A stretch of 64,000 nucleotides of DNA from Syngnathus acus. Taxonomy: Eukaryota; Chordata; Actinopteri; Syngnathiformes; Syngnathidae. Numbering within the stretch: position 1 is the stretch's first letter; each line of letters starts with the position of its first letter. The notes under the pieces are model-generated. The model had not been told where the DNA came from, did no database searches, and saw only the letters and a list, made by a program, of their open reading frames with translations. The stretch spans positions 9,546,001 to 9,610,000 of the forward strand of contig NC_051099.1 of assembly GCF_901709675.1 (NCBI RefSeq). The letters run 5' to 3'. This document shows positions 51,059 through 60,649 of the stretch, piece by piece. The translations under genes and the position numbers were made by a program.

Positions 51059-54000
51059 TTCCTGGAGATGACTCGGACGTACACGTACGGCGTGAGCTGT
51101 TTCTCCACCGACACACCTTCCTCCGCCGCAGCCGCAGCGGATTTTTCTCCAAGCTGTGCAGAAACACTGGACACCAAAGCAGACAAATAGGACCAGTATG
51201 CTGTATGAGATAAATTAGGTACCGGAACATCCTCTGGTGGGACGAGCGTCGTCGCTGGTCCTGGCATTAGACGGCCCGTCATCAACTCAAACGGTGCGAA
51301 TCCAGTGCTCCTGTTAACGGATTGTCTCACAGACAGCAAAGCAAGCGGAAGTGCTTGTAGCCAATTCATTGCCGTCTGAGCCATAATTTTGGCCAATTTC
51401 TCTTTTAGCGTTCGGTTAAGTCGTTCAACGCGGCCTTGAGACTGAGGATGGTAGACACACCCGAATCGATGCTTCAACCCCAAAATTGATTCTACCTTGG
51501 CCAAGGCTTTGTTGTTAAAGTGTGTACCATTGTCAGAACGGATCAAGGCCGGAAAACCGTGGGTAGGGATGTAATGGGTGATCAAAGCCTTGATCACCGC
51601 AGCAGAATCTTCCTTCGAGCACGGATATGCCTCCGGCCAGCCCGAGTAAGCGTCAACCAACACAAGCAAAAAGCGTTTTCCATTCACTCTTGTATTCATG
51701 TCTGTGAAATCAATGATCACCTCTGCCCCCGGCCATGGGGCCGGCTGAAACAGGCCGGGCTTAGGCTTCAACGTAGGGCGTGCATTGAACGTCTGACAAG
51801 ACTCACAATCCGCAACGAATTTCCAGACCACATCTGAGAGTTTGGGATGCCACCAACTTCGAAGATGGATCATCATGGCATGGGGACCCACATGGGAAGG
51901 TGTGTGAGCCTGTGTCAGGACCTCCGACATCAGCCTTCCCTCCGGAAGAGCTGGCTGTCCTTTGGGTCCTACCCACAAGCCATCTGATCGTTTGACAGCC
52001 TTTGCTGCCAGCCAGACCGATTTTTGTTCCGGGGACGTGGCACCCTGGGCGGCACACAGATCGGCATGCGAGAGTGACAGAGGCAAACAGGAGTCGGGGT
52101 GTTCCCCGTCCACAATTAGTGGACCGCGGGACACCATCATGTCCTCTGCCCCGCCATACCCGGCCGTCTGCTTGGCCAATTCATCAGCCGCTCGATTCCC
52201 CCTAGCTACTAAGGTGTCAGCTTTGGAGTGACCAGGCACTTTGACAATGGCCACCTCGCTCGGGTACTTCAATGCCTCAAACAACTGCAACATCAAATCC
52301 TTGTGCGCAATCTCCGAGCCCCTGGCCGTCGTGAACCCATTCTGCAGCCACCCCACCAGATCGAGTAAAGCCGCCGACACCGCATAAGCGGAGTCAGAAT
52401 AGATGGTCACGGCTTCCCCCTTGCATTGTCGTAAAGCTACCACCAGAGCAAAGACTTCTGCCGCCTGGGCCGATGGGTGGGTGTTGAGCTTCATCACTTT
52501 AAGAGGCTGGAAGGAACCATCCCTCCACTCGACCGCAGCCGCATGGAGGGAGCCCATCCTGTCTCTCCAGCAGCAGCCATCTGTGAACACCACACGACCG
52601 TGCCCGAGCGGAGTGGAATAGAGGTCAGGTCGGACTTTCGCCACCGTCTGGACCTTTGATGCACACTCATGGGGTCCCACCAACAATTGATCGGCCATGT
52701 TCACTCCGGAATGGACATAGTTGACATTTGGGGCAGTCAATATTTTCAACAACCGTGTTTGTCGCAGTGGAGTCAACGTGAACGCCGCCGATGCGACAAA
52801 TGAAGACACTGCATGATCAGTTAACACATAAACTGGATGCCCCATGACCGTGTGGGCTGTTTTGAGTAAGACCTTTGCCAGGCCAGCCGCATATCTGGAA
52901 CAATCGGGTTGTCGTTGCTCAATGTTGTCCAAGGGGACGCTGCAATACATCAACACTGCACGTCCATGCTGCATTTTCTGGTACAGAGCTCCATTCACAA
53001 CTTTCCCTGAAATAGAGACATCTAGATGGAAGGGCAGAGTGTAGTCAGGAGTGGCCAAAGCCGCAGCAGAGGCCAGCTCCTGCACCAGTGACACAAAGAC
53101 CTCAGCAGCCTCCGGTGTCCAAACCAGGCAAGCCCTGAGATTCCTCGCCCCCTGTTCGCGGATCAGGGCCCGTAGGACACCAGTTTTGTCAGCAAAACAG
53201 GGTATGTAATGTCTGCTGTAGCCGCACAACCCCAGGAATGATAGCATCTCCTGGACGGTGGCGGGCCGTGGGTGTCGGAGGATGGAGCTTCTATGTTCAG
53301 GCGACATGGCGAGGCCACTAGGGGTCAACACACGTCCCAGAAAAGTGACCTGTTGGCGACAGCATTGCAGTTTCTTTCTTGACACCTTGAACCCTTTCTC
53401 CCCTAACCACAACAACACTTTCTTTGTTCCTTCAAGACACGTCTGCTCGTCTTTTGCTGCAATCAACAAATCATCGACATATTGCAACAACAATGTGCCA
53501 TCCGGCATTTGGCATGGTTCGAGGAGTTCTTTGAGGACCTGATTGAACAATCCTGGCGAATTTTTGAATCCCTGCGGCATGCGTGTGTATTGCAATTTCA
53601 TCCCTTTGTAAGTGAAGGCGAACACGTGCCGCACTGAGGGGGAAAGCGGGAGGCAGAAGAAGGCATTAGCCAAATCAATTACGGTGAACCACTGATAGGC
53701 AGGGTTCAATGATGCAAGGATTCGGTGCGGGTCTGGCACGGGAAGAACAGGAGTTATAGTGACATCATTTACTGCTCTCAAATCATGTGCCATGCGCCAT
53801 GTTTTCCCATCTGCTTTTTGGACTGGCCTTAACGGGGTGTTCCATTCGGAGCATGACACTTCCAACACCCCTGCGTCCCAGAGGCCGCACAGAGTGTCTT
53901 CCATGCCTTGGTCCGCCTCACTCGGCCAACGATATTGGGGTCGTTTGATAGGCTGCGTCTCATCCATTTGGAGATCAATAGGGGCCATCGAGTGACAAAA

Positions 54001-55044
54001 CCCGACATCAAATGGACCTTGGGACCACAAGGTGTCGGGCAAGGCCGCGAGCATTACTTCAGCGTCCTCATGATCAGTTAATTCCCTGCCATGTGTGCGA
54101 GATACCAACATCATCTCCAGCAGCCCTGAGTCTACCATGGGTTGTTTAATTTGGTAAGCTTTCTGAGACTCTGACCAATACAAATTAGGGATGTGTGTTT
54201 TCCGCCAGTCGGTTTGCAGCAACAAATGTTTGACCATTGAGCCCAATTGTCTGGCTTCATGACCTGGGGCAAGAGCTAGCGAAATGTGTGGTACCCCTTT
54301 TTCTGTCATTTTGAACCACTGCATTTGTTCAGGTGTTAATTCAGTAGCTGCTGCAACTCCCTCTTTACCAATCAAAATGCATGATGAAGTTAAATCCCAC
54401 ATGTGCCCTTCAATTTCTTCAAACAAATCCCGATAAACATCATCACTTTTTCGGTCATAATATAGAGTGCAATGCAAAGGATCAACAGGTGGGTGGTATG
54501 GCGCCAGTGAGCAGATCCAGGGCTTCCACAGTAGGTAGGTCGAGAACACACCGCCACCAGCAGGGGTTTCTGGCTCCAGCCTGGCCCAGTAGATGGTTGC
54601 AGTTTCTGCTTCTGTCTGTAGGGGCGCCATCAGCCACTGGCCATGTTGTTGTAGCTGCTGTGAGCACGGAATGCTGACACCATTTGGAAATTGAATTATC
54701 ACTCCCTCCGGCCCACACAGGATTTTAGCTTCAACGGCTGACAGCAAATCCCTCCCCATCAAATTGATCGGAGTGTCTGTAGAATGGATATATTTGTGCC
54801 ACAGTCTACACCCCGTCTGGGTGATCACCGTCTCAAGTGGTTTGGTAAAAGGCAGAGTTCGTGGTTGTCCCGAAAAGCCGACTAACGTTGTTGTTTTCTT
54901 TGACAGTGAGGATACAGGTAGGGCAGTGTTTATTGATGAATAAGTTGCTCCTGTGTCCACCAGCATCTGCACAGGTTTTCCCTCCACTGTCACATGAAGC
55001 ATTGGCTCCGCCGCGCCACTGCTTCTCTGGCTTCCCGGGCAGCC
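50920..55044 (-). CDS. pol: Retroviral Pol (protease, RT, RNase H, integrase), open
   Basis: The frame starts directly after the gag amber codon and stays in the gag frame; the first internal Met is at 55002 and residue numbers count from it. Protease: LVDTGATYSSIN (about 14-25). RT: LLQYVDDLLIAA (about 507). RNase H: VFTDGCCWRDRMG (about 803) and IYSDSAYAV. Integrase: an HHCC-type zinc region ending CESCQ, catalytic motifs IIDFTDM, RSDNGTHF and GRVERLN (about 1095, 1154 and 1188), and a C-terminal WKGPFRVL of the GPY/F type. There is no dUTPase that I can see. Protein would be made as Gag-Pol by suppression of the TAG, then cleaved. Length and order fit gammaretrovirus-like Pol. No break is visible. 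Confidence 0.93.
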   Translation of the reverse strand, partial: GCPGSQRSSGAAEPMLHVTVEGKPVQMLVDTGATYSSINTALPVSSLSKKTTTLVGFSGQPRTLPFTKPLETVITQTGCRLWHKYIHSTDTPINLMGRDLLSAVEAKILCGPEGVIIQFPNGVSIPCSQQLQQHGQWLMAPLQTEAETATIYWARLEPETPAGGGVFSTYLLWKPWICSLAPYHPPVDPLHCTLYYDRKSDDVYRDLFEEIEGHMWDLTSSCILIGKEGVAAATELTPEQMQWFKMTEKGVPHISLALAPGHEARQLGSMVKHLLLQTDWRKTHIPNLYWSESQKAYQIKQPMVDSGLLEMMLVSRTHGRELTDHEDAEVMLAALPDTLWSQGPFDVGFCHSMAPIDLQMDETQPIKRPQYRWPSEADQGMEDTLCGLWDAGVLEVSCSEWNTPLRPVQKADGKTWRMAHDLRAVNDVTITPVLPVPDPHRILASLNPAYQWFTVIDLANAFFCLPLSPSVRHVFAFTYKGMKLQYTRMPQGFKNSPGLFNQVLKELLEPCQMPDGTLLLQYVDDLLIAAKDEQTCLEGTKKVLLWLGEKGFKVSRKKLQCCRQQVTFLGRVLTPSGLAMSPEHRSSILRHPRPATVQEMLSFLGLCGYSRHYIPCFADKTGVLRALIREQGARNLRACLVWTPEAAEVFVSLVQELASAAALATPDYTLPFHLDVSISGKVVNGALYQKMQHGRAVLMYCSVPLDNIEQRQPDCSRYAAGLAKVLLKTAHTVMGHPVYVLTDHAVSSFVASAAFTLTPLRQTRLLKILTAPNVNYVHSGVNMADQLLVGPHECASKVQTVAKVRPDLYSTPLGHGRVVFTDGCCWRDRMGSLHAAAVEWRDGSFQPLKVMKLNTHPSAQAAEVFALVVALRQCKGEAVTIYSDSAYAVSAALLDLVGWLQNGFTTARGSEIAHKDLMLQLFEALKYPSEVAIVKVPGHSKADTLVARGNRAADELAKQTAGYGGAEDMMVSRGPLIVDGEHPDSCLPLSLSHADLCAAQGATSPEQKSVWLAAKAVKRSDGLWVGPKGQPALPEGRLMSEVLTQAHTPSHVGPHAMMIHLRSWWHPKLSDVVWKFVADCESCQTFNARPTLKPKPGLFQPAPWPGAEVIIDFTDMNTRVNGKRFLLVLVDAYSGWPEAYPCSKEDSAAVIKALITHYIPTHGFPALIRSDNGTHFNNKALAKVESILGLKHRFGCVYHPQSQGRVERLNRTLKEKLAKIMAQTAMNWLQALPLALLSVRQSVNRSTGFAPFELMTGRLMPGPATTLVPPEDVPVPNLSHTAYWSYLSALVSSVSAQLGEKSAAAAAEEGVSVEKQLTPYVYVRVISRKWTDPRWKGPFRVLARTSHAAQLDFKGRRWYHYSQLRPAPEFVPSG

Positions 55045-55047
55045 CTA
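55045..55047 (-). promoter_or_regulatory. Gag-Pol amber readthrough codon
   Basis: A single TAG separates two frames in the same phase, the arrangement used by gamma- and epsilonretroviruses, where a downstream RNA pseudoknot promotes suppression. The downstream sequence is GC-rich (GGCTGCCCGGGAAGCC), but I have not modelled a pseudoknot. Confidence 0.75.
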
Positions 55048-57255
55048 TTCAAATTGTCCACACCAGAGATCATCATGTTGGTAGTACTGACCTCCGTGTG
55101 TTTGTGGCTGTTGCCAGGGCCGTCCACCAAATGGAGCTGTTGCTGCCTGTTGCATCGGCGCCCCGGGTTGGCGTGGGGGGCCTCCGGCTGGGCGGGCGGC
55201 TCCGCGCGGTCGACTTTGTGGGCATCCTCTTGCCCAATGATCGGTTTCGCCGCAGATGAAGCATGCGTTGGATGGGTCGGGTTGGTATGTCATCCTGCCC
55301 GGGTAAGCGGGTGCACTCCCTCCCCGGCCTCTGTATCCACCCCGGAACTGGCCCCTCCCGCGCCCAACCACCTGAGGAGCCTGTGACATTTGCATTTCCT
55401 TTTTCTGTGATTTTGACTGTTTAGCTTCACCATGCATCTTTGCCAATTGTAATTTCAGCAACTGTTTTGATAATGCGTCTGTCTCGTTCTCAACTTTAGC
55501 TTGTGACTCAGTGAACGTTCTGCAGTGATACAAAAGATGACGTTTAAATCGTGCTTCGGCACAAACCAGAATGTCAGGGTCTGACATCAGCTGCTGCTTC
55601 ACGTCTGGCGGAAGTCCATCCACTAGCGCCGTCCGGAAGAGCACCTCTGCCTCGGGCGAGAGAGCCGGATGACGACCTGTAGTTTCAATCCAACTTTCCA
55701 CACATGTTACATAATGCTGTGCTGGTGACATTTTCACATCATAAGGAAACATAGTGGAGGCCAGATCGGTGGGTTGTGGGAAAGTCAATTTAATGTTTTC
55801 AAACAGGGGCGCTGCTACTTGTGGCAAGGGCACCTCCCTCCCCAGTCTCGCTGTGCCTGCTGCTTCCTCAATCGCCTGCAATTGTACTAGAGAGCATGCT
55901 CCTGCCAATGTCTGACGCATGTCACCGAGTGTACAGCTCTGCCCACTCATCAGAGCCAAAAATTTGTTCAGCCACACTTTACCTCCTCTGTGAAGTGGGG
56001 GCATTTTTTCCATCATCGCAGTCACATCACGGAGCACCATAGGCTCGTAGTGCTGGCCGCCTGGTGTGGTCACCAGCGGACACATTAATTCATTTTTCTG
56101 CCCCTCGGTCTGCGTCATCTGACCCTGACCACTCCGCAAATTGTATCCTTTCCGCATCTCTTTCTCTCCCTGCCTGTACCTCTTTCTACTATCCTGATTC
56201 GCGTACTGTAACATTTTCCTCTGTTGCATTACAACGTTATCTTCCCCCTCCCCCTCGCTGCTATCACACTGTGGAAGCTCTTTCTGTCTCCGCTCGCCCT
56301 TTGCGTCTTCTCGTCTCACTTTTTCTGTTGCCCATTTCAACATCTGCATTTCCAGTCTACGCTGCTCCTCAGCTTGATCAACTTTTTTCTTTAGCTCCTC
56401 ATTTTCAGCACTAAGTCTCTGCCAACTTTCTCCTTTCGTCACGTTGGAGGAGTGGGGGCTCGGGCCGGGGGTGGATGTGACCACGTGGGCTATATCCCCC
56501 TCCCGGGCCCGGCGCCTCTCTTTATTTACTGCTTGTTCAATCAGCTGCACAATGCTCTGATCTGCCCTTTCGCCTTCACCCTCAACATCCAACACCATCC
56601 GGCCACCCAACGTCACCACCGGAGCCATCACTCCGGGGGCGCCGTACGGCGGCGGTCCAACATTGGTCACTCCGAGTGTGGGGGCACTCGGGTGTGTCAC
56701 ATCATGCAAAGATGGATAAATGCCCTTGTATTCATTCCTTTCCTCGTCTATTTTCACCACTTTCTCTACCTTCTCTGCTCTTCTCTCACTCTCTGCATGT
56801 TCTACGGGAATTTTCTTTTGAGTAGCGAACAAAGCTGTTGCAGCTGTCGCCAAATTGTGCAGAGAGCGCCGCTCTTCCTCTTTTTCCCTAATGTGCTTCT
56901 CTAGCAACCTGCGCTTGCGCCAGTCGGCGCCTTTTTTCTCAACCTCTAGGTCAAGCTTTCCTTTCAACACCACACACTCTTTTTTCTGCAATTGCCTTGC
57001 CAGGCGTTCCATGTCCCAAGCTGTTGGGAAGCCCTGAAACAATTTGTCAGCTTCCAATTTCACGAAGACTTTTCTGTGTTTCATGCGCTCCTTTGCAACT
57101 TCTTTTCGGTCAAATCCACTCACAATTTGCGCTTCCACATCAGCATACAATCCTTCAACCTCATTCCATTCATTCCTCTCACCACACACACTCTCACTCC
57201 ATTCATTCCTCTCACCACACACACTCCCCCCAATTTGGTTGCTCATTTTGGACAT
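55045..57255 (-). CDS. gag: Retroviral Gag, open, ending in TAG
   Basis: 736 codons from ATG 57255; a second Met lies three codons on, and the frame is open 13 codons upstream. The N-terminal 330 residues are highly charged with predicted coiled coils (KEEERRSLHNLATAATA; EELKKKVDQAEEQRRLEMQ). A PPPY late-domain motif lies near residue 200, the kind that recruits Nedd4-type ligases for budding. A capsid-like region follows (MSPAQHYVTCVESWIE and on). The nucleocapsid has one knuckle, CFICGETDHWARGC, near 664, then Arg/Gly/Gln-rich sequence. The stop is TAG at 55047-55045, followed by GGC, and pol continues in frame. The long charged N-terminal half is larger than in typical mammalian gammaretroviral Gag. 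Confidence 0.92.
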   Translation of the reverse strand: MSKMSNQIGGSVCGERNEWSESVCGERNEWNEVEGLYADVEAQIVSGFDRKEVAKERMKHRKVFVKLEADKLFQGFPTAWDMERLARQLQKKECVVLKGKLDLEVEKKGADWRKRRLLEKHIREKEEERRSLHNLATAATALFATQKKIPVEHAESERRAEKVEKVVKIDEERNEYKGIYPSLHDVTHPSAPTLGVTNVGPPPYGAPGVMAPVVTLGGRMVLDVEGEGERADQSIVQLIEQAVNKERRRAREGDIAHVVTSTPGPSPHSSNVTKGESWQRLSAENEELKKKVDQAEEQRRLEMQMLKWATEKVRREDAKGERRQKELPQCDSSEGEGEDNVVMQQRKMLQYANQDSRKRYRQGEKEMRKGYNLRSGQGQMTQTEGQKNELMCPLVTTPGGQHYEPMVLRDVTAMMEKMPPLHRGGKVWLNKFLALMSGQSCTLGDMRQTLAGACSLVQLQAIEEAAGTARLGREVPLPQVAAPLFENIKLTFPQPTDLASTMFPYDVKMSPAQHYVTCVESWIETTGRHPALSPEAEVLFRTALVDGLPPDVKQQLMSDPDILVCAEARFKRHLLYHCRTFTESQAKVENETDALSKQLLKLQLAKMHGEAKQSKSQKKEMQMSQAPQVVGRGRGQFRGGYRGRGGSAPAYPGRMTYQPDPSNACFICGETDHWARGCPQSRPRGAARPAGGPPRQPGAPMQQAATAPFGGRPWQQPQTHGGQYYQHDDLWCGQFE

Positions 57256-57388
57256 TTTAGCGGTCTTATCTCTCACAGGAGGAACTGTTATCACCGGATA
57301 CTTTTTGAGGAGGCCTCACTTCTCCTCGGGGATCTCAAAAAACACCCCAGCTATTTGAATACGATCGTCACCGCACCCTTGTCCGCCA

Positions 57389-57622
57389 CGACGAAGCACT
57401 AGGTCCCTGACCTATTCTTAGTACGCGTAAGTCCCTGACTTTACCGTACACGTTACACACGTAAGTTCACTAGGTCCCTGACCTATTCTTAGTACGCGTA
57501 AGTCCCTGACTTTACCGTACACGTTACACACATAAGTTCCACGACGAAGCACTAGGTCCCTGACCTATTCTTAGTACGCGTAAGTCCCTGACTTTACCGT
57601 ACACGTTACACACGTAAGTTCC
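57389..57622. repeat. Three tandem repeats in the retroviral leader
   Basis: CACTAGGTCCCTGACCTATT begins a roughly 72-82-bp unit three times (57398, 57469 and 57549). Units 1 and 3 share an extra ACGACGAAG block. Located between primer-binding site and gag. Possible packaging, RNA-export or enhancer role; no direct evidence. Confidence 0.88.
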
Positions 57623-57898
57623 AAACTTACTTAACTTCTTGCACACCTTATTTGATCTGAACGACAGTCTCCTCTTAAATTTCCTCTTTCAATTTGCAGA
57701 ATTTCGACATATAGTAACAGGTATTCTGCTTACCTCATCAGTGATGAGCTCAGGGTTGAGGAGACGTCGTACCAGCTCAACGTTGTGCGCTTATTCCTTA
57801 TTCCCAAACGGTACGCCGACCGGGAGACAGCTGTCCCAGACTAACTGTCCGATGACCTGGATACAGACCACGAGTTTGTCAATTACCCTTCTCTTGAC

Positions 57899-57916
57899 AT
57901 CACGTCGGGGTCACCA
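57899..57916 (-). promoter_or_regulatory. Retroviral primer-binding site, tRNA-Trp type
   Basis: On the viral strand TGGTGACCCCGACGTGAT is the exact complement of the last 18 nt of vertebrate tRNA-Trp with CCA (tRNA from general knowledge). Six bases separate it from the LTR. Confidence 0.85.
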
Positions 57917-57922
57917 AGAAAT

Positions 57923-58550
57923 TGTTAGGTTACGGATTTTAGCTATTGATCTGACTCCAAATTATGATCAACACTTAACACAAGAGTTGTTACGTCCAAA
58001 TCTACACACTGTCGCACCTAACAATTCTGCGAGTTCGTTCTGTCAAAGAGAAGACCAGTAGATCAATTAGGCCGAATTTACCAATTGTTTAATCCTGACA
58101 AAGCAAACTAATACAGGCCTGGGTCTCGGGTCCCTAACACAAAAACTCGTGTGCCTTCGTGACCATCAAAGACAACACATTCTTCCGGGTTGCCCAGTTT
58201 TAAAGAAACACAATATGAATATTCAAGCATGCAAAATATTGTGTGGTGATTGGTCGATGGTCGATGGTCGATGGTCGTCTCCTCCTGGTTTGGGTTTTTC
58301 CCCTGCTCAGCACAGGTGTCTGGACCACAAAGACGAGTTGTTCTTCACCGGCCTTGAGATATCCTCCCTGTCTGGTCATCCTGTTCCACAATACTTTGTA
58401 GAGAACAAATTCATTGTAGCCTGCACATTCCTTTCCACTTATTAATCACCACACGAGTACACTACTACTGATATGATTGATATGATTATAAGTCTAGCGC
58501 TGTCTGAAACAAAATATGTTTGCAAACTGCCGAAAGCACATTTCCCTTTA
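57923..58550 (-). repeat. Retrovirus 5' LTR
   Basis: 628 bp. On the viral strand, CTTTAAAAC near 58200 is a possible TATA box and ATTAAA near 58093-58088 a possible polyadenylation signal about 110 bases on, consistent with a U3-R-U5 order. Three GTCGATG units (two in the other LTR) lie near 58255. Confidence 0.9.
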
Positions 58551-58681
58551 CATCTCATCAGTGCAACCACCTTATATTGCCCATGTAAAACATGGGTATA
58601 CCTGAGCTGTGTGAAAGCTTCTGTGGTTATGTAAAGCTGCCAATTTGCAATAGCGTAAATATACGTGACATGTCTTTGCAG

Positions 58682-58774
58682 TTTTTGGAATCAAAAGCTG
58701 ACCTGGATGTCATCGAGAAACACCTGCAGCTGGACCTAATTAACCACAGAGCTGAGAAAGGATTTCCCCATGAG
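58682..58774 (+). CDS. ska2: ska2-like, second coding exon
   Basis: Acceptor TCTTTGCAG ends at 58681; 31 codons begin FLESKADLDVIEKHLQLDL and end ...GFPHE; donor GAG|GTGATA at 58775 is usable but not strong. From family knowledge SKA2 exon 2 begins with Phe, then (K/E)-x-(E/K)-(A/S)-DLD-(Y/V)-I and a helix, as here, and forms part of the coiled-coil dimer of the Ska core. Phase 0 at both ends agrees with exon 1. Exon 3 is not in the window or not recognised. The exon lies 131 bp beyond the retrovirus's 5' LTR. Confidence 0.68.
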
Positions 58775-58920
58775 GTGATATTAAACAACCTTTATCAAGG
58801 GACTGCTGCGGAGCTCAATAAAGTTGAGAAAAATCAGGAAAAAAGACAATTTAGTTTAAAATGTAAATGACATGTTTCGAAAACTCTTCACACAAACAAC
58901 ATCTGCTTATGTGGCCTATA
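58775..58920. other. ska2 intron 2, start
   Basis: The frame of exon 2 stays open to 58870, but the codons after the donor do not resemble SKA2. Confidence 0.45.
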
Positions 58921-59270
58921 ATAGATAGATAGATAGGTCGATCGGTTTATTGATCCCTGGGAGGAAATTCAGTTGGCAGCAGTGAAATAGTACATAAATA
59001 AACAGATAGACAATATAAACATGGACACGAAAAAAACGATAACAAAAGAGAGGGACAGAATAGATCTGATTAAATTAAATAGGGTGATAATTAAAAAATC
59101 ATAATAATTAAATAGATCAAATAAATAAGCAACACTGAAACATTTTTTATTTATTTGACACATACTGCATATAGCGGATGCAAAATTCTTAAAATGTTTT
59201 AACTCATTTTCCAAACAAGCTCTACCAAGGCCAAAGCATGACATATTTATAAATACTAATCTCACACAGT
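58921..59270 (-). mobile_element. LINE 3' UTR fragment with ATCT-type tail
   Basis: On the minus strand it ends with TTTCCTCCCAGGGATCAATA and a (CTAT)n tail (TAGATAGATAGATAGG at 58921 on plus). This style of tail follows fish LINEs of the Rex1/CR1 type. Only 3' UTR is present; family is a guess. Confidence 0.45.
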
Positions 59271-59698
59271 ATGTGTTATAAATGTAAGGATTACATTGTA
59301 AGCAATAGGCTAAAGTTGAAGTGAGCAGCAGTTCACTTTATAGATCAATGACTTAGTTTATTGTAATTGTTTTTTAAAAGGAGCTAATTGTAGTTATGTA
59401 AATTAGTCAACTAATTGAAGTCACAGCTGATGTTGATGAGGCCATGTGGCCCAATTGAGAAGACTGGACAAATTAAGGTAATTTTTCTGTGTGCGAGTGC
59501 GTGTGTACATACACTATAATATATACACACATTTTTTTCCCCCTATGCATCCACACACAATGTTGAATTACAATTATTTTTTACTTGCAGCATTTCAGGC
59601 TCAAATAGAGTAAAGCCTTTGCAAAAATATCATTGCAGTTTGGATTGTCTTCTTCCATAAACTAATTTCCACTAAATATTTGCCATAAAGAAACCAAG
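59271..59698. other. Non-coding, nothing recognised
   Basis: AT-rich sequence with a short (TA/TG) run near 59500; no exon. Confidence 0.4.
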
Positions 59699-60261
59699 TA
59701 CCGTATTTTTCGGACTATAAGTCGCATTTTTATTCATTAGTTTGGGTGGGGGAGCGACTTATATGTGTAATTATTCACAAATTTTTACTTGATCATTAAC
59801 ACATTACTGACTTACTAGTATAGTTGATCACTTCACATGTTATTTTCACTTTAAACCGCATGAGGGCACACTATGGCTGTGGAATAATTGGAGCCTCACT
59901 GACAATGAGTTCCATTCACTGACTTCCGGAGTCAGGAGATTTCATGATTTGGAGTGACACAGATGGTTCGATAAACATGTTATTTATGTTATAGTTATTT
60001 GATATATAGTTTATTTAGAGTAGCAACGTGTATGTTGTTAGACTTCAGTAGTTTACGATTGTCTTGCAAGGCCATGAAGGCAGCGGGGTGGGGGGTTTGA
60101 GCGATCCAGGGCGCTTGCTTATAGCACTGTGTTGGCTCATATGTTGAGCTCTTGTTTTGTGAAATAAGAAGCCAGTTACCAAACCCACGTCTTGCCTGGT
60201 ACTTTGATAAAACTACAATATAGTTATATACGTAGATCTGTGGAATAATTGGAGCCGCAAC

Positions 60262-60323
60262 TGACGACGAGGCTGACGACGAGGCTGACGACGAGGCTGA
60301 CGACGAGGCTGACGACGAGGCTG
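60262..60323. repeat. 12-bp tandem repeat, five copies
   Basis: (CTGACGACGAGG)5 followed by CTGACGTC. The single-copy version GACGACGAGGCTGACGTCAG is at 28273-28292 in the related module. Confidence 0.9.
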
Positions 60324-60649
60324 ACGTCTACGGCGCACGTAGTTCCGGAGTCAACAGCTGTTTTTTTTTTTTTTTAAATCACACAGCGGATGAAGATTCC
60401 GATGGATTTAATGATTTGGAGTGATACTGATGGTTCGTTAAAATTGTTGTTTATATTACATTTATTTGATATATCTCGTCTGACGTCAGCGGTGCACGTA
60501 GTTCCGGAGTCAACAGCTGCTGTTTTTTTTTTTGTTTTTTTTTTTAAGTGACACAAAACGAAGATTCCGATGGATTTAATGATTTGGAGTGACACGGATG
60601 GTTCGATAAAATTGTTTATATTATTGTTATTTGATATATAGTTTATATA

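Larger units (their letters stand above)
48210..58550 (-). mobile_element. Complete endogenous retrovirus, gamma/epsilon-like, open gag, pol and env
   Basis: LTRs at 48210-48829 and 57923-58550, a tRNA-Trp primer-binding site, gag, in-frame pol after one amber codon, env overlapping the end of pol, and a purine tract before the 3' LTR. The LTRs differ by one extra 7-bp unit (GTCGATG), a changed pair of bases and a one-base indel with a substitution, so the insertion is young. It sits in ska2 intron 1, antisense. I see no stop or frameshift in any gene. Class is inferred from the amber junction, the GPF-type integrase end, and CXXC plus CX6CC in Env. Confidence 0.95.

Noticed and set aside
58592-58870. 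92-codon frame as a single-exon gene starting MGIPELC
   Set aside because: Only 58682-58774 resembles a protein, and it is bounded by splice signals; the upstream Met is intronic.
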